64,000 nt of DNA from an uncultured Prevotella sp. (GTDB lineage Bacteria; Bacteroidota; Bacteroidia; Bacteroidales; Bacteroidaceae), in the NCBI GenBank assembly GCA_900317405.1, contig ONGP01000006.1, forward strand, positions 1 to 64,000, in the 5' to 3' direction. Within the stretch, counting starts at the first letter, position 1, and each line of letters starts with the position of its first letter. The notes beneath the pieces are model-generated. The model saw only the letters and a list, made by a program, of their open reading frames with translations, did not search any database and was not told the DNA's origin. Made by a program: the position numbers and the translations under genes. This document shows, piece after piece, positions 54,301 to 62,455 of this stretch.

Positions 54301-55069
54301 CTACGTTATTGCGGATTTTCGTCAGATAGCCCTTCATGCCGGCGGCATCCTTCTGGTCGATTATCTCCAGCAGTTCCTTCAGCTCGGTGCGTATCTGGGT
54401 CACCTGGTCGTGTGTGTAGGGGTTGAACAGTATTTCCTGCAGCAGGTAGTCGTCCTCGTTCAGCACGCCTTTGGCTATACGCATGTGGCGCTTAAATGTA
54501 GTACCAGGAGCATCCTGATGCTTCATCACGGCAGCAAACACAAATGTGCTGACGAATGGTATCGAAAGCGAGTAAGCCACCGTCTTATCGTGCTCCTCAA
54601 ATGAGTACTCATAGATGTTCAGTCCCAGTTTGCTGTACAGATCCTTAAAGAAGCAGCGGCCCAGTGTGTCGCCCTCGCTTATTATGATGGCGTTCTCTTC
54701 CGAAAGCTGTTGCAGGTTGGCAAATGTCGGACCAAACATCGGGTGAGTCGACACATAGCGCATGCCGGTCTGCTCGTAGAAATCCTTCAGGTCGGTCTTC
54801 ACACTGGCTATATCGCTGATTATACACTCCTTAGGCAGGTATGGTATCACCTCCTTAAACACGGGTATGGTATATTTCAGCGTCACTGCGTTTATCAGCA
54901 GTTCGGGCTTAAACTCCTTTATCTCCTCGTAGGTGGTAAAACGCTGACAGTTGTATGTAAACCTCATGCGCTTGGCGTCTCTCTCGTACACCGCCACCTC
55001 ATTGTCAAAACTCAGCAGGTCGATGAAGAACGATCCCATCTTACCTGCACCCATTACTAGTATTCTCAT
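54287..55069 (-). CDS. tyrA: prephenate dehydrogenase
   Basis: 260 residues. ILVMGAGKMGSFFIDLL is the NAD(P)-binding GxGxxG; YVSTHPMFGPTFANLQQL is the HPMxGP motif of prephenate/arogenate dehydrogenases. Converts prephenate to 4-hydroxyphenylpyruvate for tyrosine. No chorismate mutase is fused. It is the last gene of the aromatic operon; its ATG overlaps the stop of the DAHP synthase gene by one base (55069). Confidence 0.92.
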   Translation of the reverse strand: MRILVMGAGKMGSFFIDLLSFDNEVAVYERDAKRMRFTYNCQRFTTYEEIKEFKPELLINAVTLKYTIPVFKEVIPYLPKECIISDIASVKTDLKDFYEQTGMRYVSTHPMFGPTFANLQQLSEENAIIISEGDTLGRCFFKDLYSKLGLNIYEYSFEEHDKTVAYSLSIPFVSTFVFAAVMKHQDAPGTTFKRHMRIAKGVLNEDDYLLQEILFNPYTHDQVTQIRTELKELLEIIDQKDAAGMKGYLTKIRNNVELKS

Positions 55070-56133
55070 TACTTATTGATGATTTCTATCTGCTGTCTTA
55101 CACTCTCTTCGTGGATGTTCTCGAACACGTGAGCTACAAACTCTGGGTCCATGCCGCAGAGCGAACCCTGGGCACCGCGCTTGTTCAGTATCTCGTTGTA
55201 GCGGTTGGCCTGCAGCACCGTCATGTTGTGCTCCTTCTTATACTGACCTATCTCGCGGCACACGCGCATACGCTTAGCCAGCAGATCCATCAGCTCATTG
55301 TCGAGCTCGTCTATCTGCTTACGCAGCTGTGTGATACCCTCGGTTGTGGTGTTCTCGTCGCGAATCACCAGCAGACTCAGTATGTAGTCCAGCACGTCGG
55401 GCGTAACCTGCTGCTTAGCGTCGCTCCATGCCTTGTCGGGATCGCAGTGGCTCTCAACTATAAGTCCGTCGAAGCCCAAGTCCATGGCCTGCTGACAGAG
55501 CGGAGCTACCAGTTCGCGGCGACCGCCGATGTGTGATGGGTCGTTGATGATAGGCAACTCTGGTATACGGCGACGCAGCTCGATAGGAATCTGCCACATC
55601 GGAGCGTTGCGATAAATCTTCTGCTCGTAGCTAGAGAATCCGCGGTGGATAGCACCCAGACGCTTCACTCCAGCCTGGTTGATACGCTCCAGAGCACCTA
55701 TCCACAGTTCCAGGTCGGGGTTCACGGGGTTCTTTACGAATACGGGCACGTCAACACCCTTCAGCGCATCGGCGATGGCCTGCATAGCAAATGGGTTGGC
55801 CGATGTGCGGGCACCAATCCACAGTATGTCTACGCCGTGCTTCAGACATAGCTCCACGTGCTCAGGTGTAGCCACCTCGGTCGATACCAGCATCTTGGTC
55901 TCCTTCTTCACTTGCTCCAGCCATACCAGAGCGGGCTCGCCGTGACCCTCAAAACCACCAGGCTTGGTGCGTGGCTTCCACACTCCCGCACGGAAGTTGT
56001 GGCAACCCTTCATAGCCAGTTGCTTAGCGGTAGTCATCACTTGTTCCTCAGTCTCAGCAGAGCAAGGTCCTGCTATCACTAAGGGACGTTCGTTGTCACT
56101 AGGTAAATTCAATGGTGATAATTCCAATTCCAT
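55069..56133 (-). CDS. bifunctional DAHP synthase / chorismate mutase
   Basis: 354 residues. Residues about 1-255 are the DAHP synthase beta type: PLVIAGPCSAETEEQV, FRAGVWKPRTKPGGFEGHGE, WIGARTSANPFAMQAI and IINDPSHIGGRRELVAPL. Residues about 265-354 are an AroQ chorismate mutase: LRKQIDELDNELMDLLAKRM and YNEILNKRGAQ. It opens the shikimate pathway and also makes prephenate, so it serves both branches here. It lies between tyrA and the four-helix-bundle gene, which is flanked by 8-bp repeats. Confidence 0.94.
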   Translation of the reverse strand: MELELSPLNLPSDNERPLVIAGPCSAETEEQVMTTAKQLAMKGCHNFRAGVWKPRTKPGGFEGHGEPALVWLEQVKKETKMLVSTEVATPEHVELCLKHGVDILWIGARTSANPFAMQAIADALKGVDVPVFVKNPVNPDLELWIGALERINQAGVKRLGAIHRGFSSYEQKIYRNAPMWQIPIELRRRIPELPIINDPSHIGGRRELVAPLCQQAMDLGFDGLIVESHCDPDKAWSDAKQQVTPDVLDYILSLLVIRDENTTTEGITQLRKQIDELDNELMDLLAKRMRVCREIGQYKKEHNMTVLQANRYNEILNKRGAQGSLCGMDPEFVAHVFENIHEESVRQQIEIINK

Positions 56134-56142
56134 ATCGTTTAG

Positions 56143-56174
56143 AATTTAAGAATTTAAGAATTGAAGAATTGAAG
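56143..56174. repeat. 8-bp tandem array (AATTTAAG x2, AATTGAAG x2)
   Basis: Four 8-bp units between the DAHP synthase start and the four-helix-bundle gene stop. Confidence 0.8.
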
Positions 56175-56187
56175 TTCTTCGCATCAA

Positions 56188-56550
56188 CTATTCTGTTGGG
56201 TTATCTTTTGTTTTTTTTATTGTATTAACTAATGTTCCTAATATAACACGCAAATCCTTCATTATCGATTCATATTCATTATCTGATAGATATGAAGCTT
56301 TGTATAGCAGTGTCAGCCAATACTTAGTTTCATTAGCTTCTTTCAGTGAAATGTATAGTTTCGACAGGAAATCCGCTTTACTTTGCGCATGCTCACTTTC
56401 TGCGATATTTGCTCCGATACTGGTACCACTTCGTAACAACTGCTTTGACATTACATATTCTTGTTTGTCATCACATAGATACTTGTACAAGTTTACTATT
56501 CTCAGTGCAAAATCTAAGCTCAAGTTAGCAATCACAATTTCTTTCATCAC
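56188..56550 (-). CDS. four-helix-bundle protein (23S rRNA intervening-sequence type)
   Basis: 120 residues, paralog of 19809-20168: QLLRSGTSIGANIAESEHAQ and YISLKEANETKYWLTLLYK match that protein through the same helices. It is inserted in the aromatic operon between the aminotransferase and DAHP synthase genes. On the left side are four AATTTAAG/AATTGAAG units (56143-56174), on the right four units of the reverse form YTTCAATY (56559-56590). Function unknown; the fold is shared with Avd of diversity-generating retroelements, though no reverse transcriptase is near. Confidence 0.87.
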   Translation of the reverse strand: MMKEIVIANLSLDFALRIVNLYKYLCDDKQEYVMSKQLLRSGTSIGANIAESEHAQSKADFLSKLYISLKEANETKYWLTLLYKASYLSDNEYESIMKDLRVILGTLVNTIKKTKDNPTE

Positions 56551-56558
56551 ATGAAAAA

Positions 56559-56590
56559 CTTCAATTTTTCAATCTTTCAATTTTTCAATT
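56559..56590. repeat. 8-bp tandem array (YTTCAATY x4)
   Basis: Units cttcaatt, tttcaatc, tttcaatt, tttcaatt; inverse of the array at 56143. It overlaps the stop region of the aminotransferase gene (56569). Confidence 0.8.
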
Positions 56591-57732
56591 CTTCGAAGCG
56601 CAGCTTCGATTTTCTCCTCCTTGGCACAGAGCGAAATGCGGATGTATCGCTCACCGTTCGAGCCGAAGATGAATCCCGGTGTAATAAACACTCTTGCCTC
56701 GTGCAGCACTCGCTCCGTCAGATCCTCCACGTTCTCGATGTCGGCAGGTATCTTGCCCCACAGGAACATTCCCACCTGATTCTTGTCGTAGGTGCAGCCC
56801 AGTGCGTCCATTATCTTCTCGGCCCACTGACGGCGACGTGCGTAGGTCTCTATGTTGTACTCGCGATGCCAAGCCTCGTCGTTCTTGTAAGCCTCGGCTG
56901 CAGCCAGCTGTATTCCGCGGAAGGTACCGCTCTCTATGTTGCTCTGCACTTTAAGTATCCACTGGATAAACTGAGCGTTAGATGCACACAATCCTACACG
57001 CCAGCCCGGCATGTTGTGGCTCTTCGACATCGAGTTAAACTCTATGCAGCACTCCTTGGCACCGGGCACCTGCAGTATGCTCAGATGCTCCTCGCTCAGT
57101 ATAAACGAGTATGGATTATCGTTCACCACCACTATATCGTGGTCCTGGGCAAACTTCACCAGTCGCTCGTATGTCTGGCGCTGAGCTCTTCCGCCTGTTG
57201 GCATGTTGGGATAGTTGGTCCACATCAGCTTCACACGGCTCAGGTCCATTTTTTCTAACTCGTCGAAATCGGGCTGCCAACCGTTGTCCTCGCGCAGGTT
57301 GTAGTTCACTATCTTTGCGCCCAGTATCTTGCTCAGCGATGTGTATGTTGGGTAACCGGGATTGGGCACCAGCACCTCGTCGCCGGGGTTTACAAATGCC
57401 AGCGTCACGTGCAGTATTCCCTCCTTGCTTCCTATCAGCGGCAGCACCTCGCTCTTAGCGTCCAGGTCTACTCCGTACCAACGCTTGTAGAACTGCGTCA
57501 TAGCCTCGCGCAGTTCGGGTGTGCCCTGTGTGGGCTGATATCCGTGCGCATTTGGCTGTCGGGCCACCTCACATAGCTTTTCTATTGTCTGCTCCGATGG
57601 CGGCATGTCGGGACTGCCTATGGCCAGGCTGATAATATCCTTACCCTCGGCATTCATCTGTGCCACCTCCTTCAGTTTGCGGCTGAAGTAGTACTCCTGT
57701 ACTAAACTCAATCTATCTGCTGGTTGTATCAT
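56569..57732 (-). CDS. class I/II aminotransferase
   Basis: 387 residues. PLP fold type I: EGKDIISLAIGSPDMPPSEQTI, GYQPTQGTPELREAM, VLVPNPGYPTYTS, NYPNMPTGGRAQ and the PLP-lysine motif FNSMSKSHNMPGWRVG (about 230-245). Its place between prephenate dehydratase and DAHP synthase makes it the transaminase that finishes phenylalanine or tyrosine, though the fold also serves other substrates. The 3' end carries the 8-bp array. Confidence 0.88.
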   Translation of the reverse strand: MIQPADRLSLVQEYYFSRKLKEVAQMNAEGKDIISLAIGSPDMPPSEQTIEKLCEVARQPNAHGYQPTQGTPELREAMTQFYKRWYGVDLDAKSEVLPLIGSKEGILHVTLAFVNPGDEVLVPNPGYPTYTSLSKILGAKIVNYNLREDNGWQPDFDELEKMDLSRVKLMWTNYPNMPTGGRAQRQTYERLVKFAQDHDIVVVNDNPYSFILSEEHLSILQVPGAKECCIEFNSMSKSHNMPGWRVGLCASNAQFIQWILKVQSNIESGTFRGIQLAAAEAYKNDEAWHREYNIETYARRRQWAEKIMDALGCTYDKNQVGMFLWGKIPADIENVEDLTERVLHEARVFITPGFIFGSNGERYIRISLCAKEEKIEAALRRIEKLKD

Positions 57733-57734
57733 TT

Positions 57735-57765
57735 CAATGTTTAATGTTTAATCTTTAATGTTTAA
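57735..57765. repeat. heptanucleotide array (GTTTAAT, degenerate)
   Basis: atgtttaatgtttaatctttaatgtttaatg region between the prephenate dehydratase stop and the aminotransferase start. Confidence 0.8.
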
Positions 57766-57767
57766 TG

Positions 57768-58610
57768 TCAATTGGTTTGCTTCCCGTCTTTATATTCGCC
57801 AAGAATCTTCAGCGCCTTGGTCAGCGGTATTATCGCATCTACTGCCTGTCGATATCGTGTCAAGTCGTCGTACATCACGTCTACGTAGAACAGATATTCC
57901 CACTCGTGTCCGATGATGGGCAGCGACTGTATCTTGGTCAGGTTGATGTGATAGAATGACAGGATAGCCAATACGTGAGCCAGACTTCCCTGCTCGTGAG
58001 GCAGCGAGAACACTATGCTACTCTTGTTGGCCTCGGTGATGGGGCGCAGCATGTCGGCCTTGTTGGGGTTAGATACCACCAGGAATCGGGTAAAGTTGTG
58101 CTTGTTGTCCTCTATATGGTCCTCCAGCACCTTCAGTCCGTACAGTCGGGCAGCCTCGGCGTGACATATGGCGGCGCATCCTCGCTTCATTCCCTCGGCT
58201 ATCATCTTGGCACTTCCGGCGGTGTCTTCAGCTTCCACATTCTTTAGCTGTGGGTGCTGAGCCAGAAAGTCGCGGCACTGCATCAGCGCCACTGGGTGCG
58301 AGTGCACCTCGGTTATAGTATCCCAGTCGTCCTCGGGCAGGCAACATATGCAGTGTGTGATGTGCAGCTTGTGCTCTCCCACCACCGTAGTGCCGCTGTC
58401 GCGCAGCAGCTCGTAGTTGTGCAGCAGACTGCCCGCGATGGTGTTCTCGATGGCCAGCATGCCTATGGCTGTTGGGTCTTTCTTCATCTCCTGGAACACC
58501 TGTTCGAAGGTAGCGCAGCATATCAGCTGTATCTGTTCTCCCTCGAAGTAAAGGTGTGCCGCGATGTCGTGGAACGACCCTATCAGTCCTTGTATTGCTA
58601 TTCTCTTCAT
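57768..58610 (-). CDS. pheA: prephenate dehydratase
   Basis: 280 residues. Converts prephenate to phenylpyruvate for phenylalanine. The PDT domain (about 1-185) shows IQGLIGSFHDIAAHLYF, IENTIAGSLLHNYELL and the catalytic TRF in HNFTRFLVVSNP. The ACT domain (about 195-270) has SLPHEQGSLAHVLAIL for the GALxxxLxxF binding helix; the Phe-binding ESRP motif is replaced by QSLP (KIQSLPIIG), so feedback may differ. First structural gene behind the attenuator at 58643-58804. Confidence 0.94.
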   Translation of the reverse strand: MKRIAIQGLIGSFHDIAAHLYFEGEQIQLICCATFEQVFQEMKKDPTAIGMLAIENTIAGSLLHNYELLRDSGTTVVGEHKLHITHCICCLPEDDWDTITEVHSHPVALMQCRDFLAQHPQLKNVEAEDTAGSAKMIAEGMKRGCAAICHAEAARLYGLKVLEDHIEDNKHNFTRFLVVSNPNKADMLRPITEANKSSIVFSLPHEQGSLAHVLAILSFYHINLTKIQSLPIIGHEWEYLFYVDVMYDDLTRYRQAVDAIIPLTKALKILGEYKDGKQTN

Positions 58611-58642
58611 ATCTTAATTCTCAATTCTAAATTCTCACTTCT

Positions 58643-58686
58643 AAAAAGCAAGTCCCGCTATCACTGTGTTGTGAAGCGGGACCTTG
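58643..58686 (-). terminator. attenuator terminator of the aromatic operon
   Basis: On the minus strand the 5' arm (58686-58671) and the 3' arm (58664-58649) pair with a core of seven GC-rich pairs (TCCCGCT/AGCGGGA) plus four pairs on each side, with two single-base bulges and a 6-base loop; five T residues follow (58647-58643). It lies between the leader peptide and the pheA start. Confidence 0.85.
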
Positions 58687-58741
58687 TTTTTTATTCCTAG
58701 TGTCATAAGTTGAAATATTATACGCAACTTCCCGCTTCACA
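58670..58741 (-). promoter_or_regulatory. antiterminator pairing of the attenuator
   Basis: Minus strand 58741-58730 (TGTGAAGCGGGA, inside the leader peptide codons 19-22) is a perfect 12-base complement of 58681-58670 (TCCCGCTTCACA), which is the 5' arm of the terminator. The two pairings exclude each other. Confidence 0.8.
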
Positions 58742-58795
58742 GTTCTCTGCAAAGTAAAAGTAATAACCGTAAAACCAAACATTCATCTTTGACAT
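58718..58795 (-). CDS. Phe/Tyr-rich leader peptide of the aromatic operon
   Basis: A 25-residue frame begins with the ATG at 58795 and ends with TAA at 58720-58718. Residues 7-15 read WFYGYYFYF: three Phe, four Tyr and one Trp in nine positions, in line with regulation by charged tRNA-Phe and tRNA-Tyr. An in-frame ATG three codons upstream (58804) lies 12-14 bases from the likely transcription start. Codons 19-22 coincide with strand 1 of the antiterminator, so a ribosome reaching the stop would hide it and let the terminator form. Confidence 0.82.
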   Translation of the reverse strand: MSKMNVWFYGYYFYFAENCEAGSCV

Positions 58796-58823
58796 AATTC
58801 TCATTTTTAATCGTTTTCGGCTG

Positions 58824-58855
58824 CAAAAATACACTTTTCCCCCGAAACCACCAAA
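58824..58855 (-). promoter_or_regulatory. promoter of the aromatic operon
   Basis: Minus strand TTTG (58852-58855), 20 bp, TATTTTTG (58824-58831). Transcription would begin near 58817. The 368-bp stretch from 58611 to 58978 also holds the leader, the attenuator, an AT-rich part (58611-58640) and a hairpin element; nothing else is seen. Confidence 0.75.
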
Positions 58856-58917
58856 TAAAATGCAAGAAATTTTTCGATTTTACTTACTTTTTTCTATTTT
58901 CTTGCCGCTAGGCATTG

Positions 58918-59003
58918 ATAAACGCGACCTTGAGCTTCGCTCGAGCTCGCTACCACTCGGTAGATCAAGCAAGCTTGTCTACGCTCGTATAAACGCGACC
59001 TTG
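58918..59003. repeat. 15-bp direct repeat around an inserted hairpin element
   Basis: ataaacgcgaccttg occurs at 58918-58932 and again at 58989-59003, with 56 bp between. The left copy still codes for the original C-terminal end of the M15 peptidase (frame VAFINA, stop at about 58910); the insertion moved the stop to 58979. Confidence 0.8.
58933..58988. mobile_element. double-hairpin element, copy C
   Basis: The 56 bp contain hairpin ctacc-actc-ggtag (58950-58963) and hairpin caag-caag-cttg (58966-58977), preceded by a GAGC-type palindrome. Same layout as copies A, B and D. Confidence 0.65.
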
Positions 59004-59455
59004 CGGCGATTCGAGAAGGGGCGCACCGCGAAGTGTAGCCATATCGCCCCGTAGCGATTTCGTTCGATCAACAACTCATCGAAATCCTGTTTCGATTCAT
59101 CCGCGTAATCCAGCAGTATCGTCGCATAGCGGATTAGCTGCTCCATACCCAGCACACGGATATCAACTGCGCAGCCCGTCAGGTGATTGCTTCCAGCCAC
59201 ACCACCTATCTTTTTATTAAGCTGCGGACTGCGATAACCCGAGTTAATTCGGATAGGCTCCTCGCCCACTCCATATTTTTCATTATATCGCTTTCGCAAT
59301 ACCTCCAGCCACCCGCATACTCGCTTCAGATTAGCTATAGCCTCATGGGTAGGGATGTTATACAATTCAGGATGACTATTGCTTCTTGTGAACTCTCCAA
59401 GAATGAAGTGATCACTCAACTTTGCTTGACTATTCAATTGTACTATTTCACTCAT
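58979..59455 (-). CDS. peptidase M15-family muramoyl-peptide hydrolase
   Basis: 158 residues. ISSGYRSPQLNKKIGGV-type text (INSGYRSPQLN) and NHLTGCAVDIRV give the zinc site SxHxxGxAxD of D-Ala-D-Ala or L-Ala-D-Glu peptidases; WLHFAVRP brings the second His. It would cut cross-links or stem peptides, as phage and mobile-element lysins do. The C-terminus RRKVAFIRA was changed by the element at 58933 (left remnant: FINA). No signal peptide. Confidence 0.85.
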   Translation of the reverse strand: MSEIVQLNSQAKLSDHFILGEFTRSNSHPELYNIPTHEAIANLKRVCGWLEVLRKRYNEKYGVGEEPIRINSGYRSPQLNKKIGGVAGSNHLTGCAVDIRVLGMEQLIRYATILLDYADESKQDFDELLIERNRYGAIWLHFAVRPFSNRRKVAFIRA

Positions 59456-59480
59456 AATTACATTGTTTTTTGAAATGACG

Positions 59481-59545
59481 CGCCGACGCGGGTACGCTCG
59501 ACCTCTGGTCGCTTGCTGCCAAAGGGACGCAAGAACGCCGACGCG
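59481..59545. repeat. double-hairpin element, copy D, with 10-bp flanking repeat
   Basis: cgccgacgcg lies at 59481-59490 and 59536-59545. Between them CGCT (59495), hairpin cgacc-tct-ggtcg (59499-59511), hairpin cttgc...gcaag (59512-59533). Confidence 0.7.
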
Positions 59546-59556
59546 CCTAATGATTG

Positions 59557-62082
59557 TTAAAGAATAATGGTTCCTGTTTTGTGGTACAGGGCGGGTGTCG
59601 TGCCGCGCTCCTCTCGAATTTTCTCTATCAGGTGGTCGCGAATCAGGCGACTTACCTTACCCCTGGCCGATGAACTGCTGCAAAGGTTGAAGCAACGCAT
59701 CACGTCCTCGTTGGTAAACTCCTCGGGCAGTCGGCTAAAAGCTTCGAAGGTCTTCTGCTTGCGCTGCACATTCACGCTAGCGTCTTTCAACTTGTTGTCG
59801 AAGTAGTTTTCAGCCATTGCGCCAAAGTAGTGGCGCTGACAGGCATACTGGATGTTCACAATCAATTCTGCGAGTTTCCAGTCCACATCGTCCGTCTCAA
59901 ACTCGCCACACCAGTACTGACCATCCTGATGTAGTTGATCCCAATGGCGCATCACGATGAATGGTGCGGCGAAGTTCAGTCCATGATAGGCACAGCGTTT
60001 CAGTAGCATCTCGTCAGCCTTGCTGTCATTCTCCTTAGCATCTTCCATGCGTCGAGCGGTCCAGTCGTAGAGTTCATCCACAATCTTCTGCACACTTAGT
60101 TCACCCTTCATCTTGTCCAGTTTCTCTGCCCACTCTTTTAGACGCTCATCGCTAGCGTAGTCTACAACACTCTCGCGACTCATCATCTCGAAGTTAGTGG
60201 CTGGCAAAGGAATACAGGTCAGACGGGTTGCAAGTCCAGAACCAAAATTCTGCTCATTCACCATCTTCTTCAGGGCTATCGGCGTGCCAGTATATATGTA
60301 GTTCCAGATCACATAGAACTCTTGGAACACGCTGTCTACATTGCTGTAAGCCTGACCGTCCTCCTCGTTGTGGAAAGCTTTCAATTGCAGTGCCTGCTTA
60401 TCGATATACGAACCACCCTTTTGTAGCGATAGCGTATTGTCCAACTCTTACTGCGTTCACCATGTCCTGAATAAACTGGGCATTCGAGGTTCGTGCAGGG
60501 TGAATTCGAACGACAACCTTTGGCTTCTTGGGCTTCTCCTTATTAGCACCCTTGGTGCGCATCTGCTCACGATAGGCATTGATAGCGTCCTTGCCTATTT
60601 TATCTGCAGCCACAATGGGCGAAGCAAGCAATTTAAATAGCCTTGTGGCGAACGATTTACCACTTGCAGGGTCACCAATAATCAGCGTCGAGTTATTCAG
60701 CCTGCGCAACTCCTCAGGGCGATGATAGAAGCGATAGGTACAGCGCGTCATTAGCGTCATCATCAGTCCGCCAGCCACAAACAGAGCAGCAGGATATTGG
60801 TTGTGCTTAAGTCCCTTGCAGATGTCCTTTATCATTGGATATTCCTCAGATAGTACCTCAATCTCAGCACCCCACTCCCATAGCCAACGACTCATATCAT
60901 CATCTTTCAGCGTCACCGCCGCCGTCTGCGCTTTCGTGATTTCCTGATACGTTTTACCACATGACTCCTGAATCGCGGCGAGCATCGCCTTTGAGGGCAG
61001 AGAAGAAACGTACTTCTTTTCTTTCTCAGCAATACAACTGGCTGCTGACTCCACTGTCTGTGCCACATCTTCGTTTCGCTCGTCGATGATTTCCTGCACC
61101 CATGGCTGGCTCTCCACAATGCGCTGCACCAGTTGTTTGTCGCTGTCGAGCATAAGCATGAGGTCGGTGGCCAGTTTAAGACTTTCGTTATGCCTGTTAT
61201 GGTCAGCTTCGCAGGGCAGTTTGGCTGCATAGCGAGCATCAATAATACGCTGTATATCATAGCCTCGCCACATTATCGATACTTGCTCAGCGTCCACTTG
61301 GCCGCCATCCTCACGCCCTTGGTTAGCACCCTTGCCGGCCACAGCAGCAGATACAGAGCGGTTAGCACCAGCAGCACTATCATTAGCATCGAATTGATGA
61401 TGCAGCGGCTGCGTTTTCTTGTCACGATACATGGGAGTGTACTCCTTGTCAAATTCTTCATCATAATAATTAAAAAGTCGTTCTTCGTCAATAAATAGAA
61501 TTTCATTTTCCTTGGGAGCGAATGAATTTCGAGTAGCATCGATCGTACTTGGGTCTGGCTGTCGGCAATGAAGATGATGCGTATGCCATGCCCACTACTG
61601 GTGATGTGTACCAATACCACGCGCGCCATCAGCGCCTCACACTTCTGCAGCTTCTCCCACACCTCCATGGGATTATCCACATGGTCGATGTCGAGCATCA
61701 CCAGACCGTTCAGATGGCAGCCTTTCAGCACTCGCCTTGGGCCCTTCTTGGTCTTGCCATCTTTGGTCTTAACCGTTGCCTCGTCAAACTGATAGCAACT
61801 GAACTGAAACGCTGTAAGCGACTTTTTCAGATTGTCGGCCCATGCCAGCAGTTTCTTGTCGAGCGGCTTGTTCTGCCACTTCTCCTTGCCAGTCTTAGTT
61901 TTCAGACTGCGCAGCATCCTGGAGTCAAACTTCTGATAGTCTGTGTGCTCTGCCCATTTTATCAGCGTAGCCTCATCGTGAGCATCCACAGCACGCATTA
62001 TCTCCCTGCGAGTGTCGATATTAAATGCAGTCGACGATTTACGAATCTCCCTCCAGAAGTCCTTTTTGGTGCACTCTGCCAC
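59557..62082 (-). pseudogene. VirE/DUF3987 primase-helicase-like gene, broken in three frames
   Basis: Three overlapping frames read as one ancestral protein. 62082-61273 carries the VirE N-terminal (BT4734-type) part, MAECTKKDFWREIRKSS with HGIRIIFIADSQTQ. 61432-60398 carries the first part of DUF3987 with a Walker A IIGDPASGKSFATRLF. 60444-59557 carries the C-terminal part, NTLSLQKGGSYIDKQALQLK. In the first junction (about 61510-61530) the next frame reads DATRNSFAPKENEILFIDEE just behind ADSQTQVRS; at the second (about 60430) NAV joins ELDNTLS. Both junctions lack residues that intact relatives keep, so they are deletions with frame change. An IIG-walker primase of such elements is the likely past role. 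Confidence 0.75.
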
Positions 62083-62092
62083 AAAAAGGCTC

Positions 62093-62380
62093 TTAGTATC
62101 TTTCTGACTCCTGATCCATTATCTCCAGCTGCTCCTCGAGCGTAATGTCGTTGGGCACACTGGTATAGCGTTTCTTACGATTTACCGATGCCTTTACCCA
62201 TCCCCAAGGTGTTTTCTTAATCAGCTCATCCGTATGACGTGTCTGTGGCTGACGATTGTACGCCTTAAAGGTTAGTCTACGTGTGTTCTTGTCGATAAAC
62301 ATAACACCTTCTACTCTCTTGCCATCCATGAGTCGTAGCATCAACTCAAAGGCATTCAATACAAATACATATTTTTTCAT
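62093..62380 (-). CDS. small hypothetical protein
   Basis: 95 residues, Lys/Arg rich: VFIDKNTRRLTFKAYNRQ (read as MFIDKNTRRLTFKAYNRQ) and KASVNRKKRYTSVPNDITLEEQ. No family recognised. It precedes the VirE gene by 10 bp on the same strand, and such small genes are usual beside VirE/DUF3987 genes in Bacteroidales accessory islands. Confidence 0.6.
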   Translation of the reverse strand: MKKYVFVLNAFELMLRLMDGKRVEGVMFIDKNTRRLTFKAYNRQPQTRHTDELIKKTPWGWVKASVNRKKRYTSVPNDITLEEQLEIMDQESERY

Positions 62381-62455
62381 AACTTGTCGAATTAATGAGC
62401 ATTGGAATTGCGGGGGTTTAGTTTGAGCTCAATTCGTACGTACACATTTCCTCGC

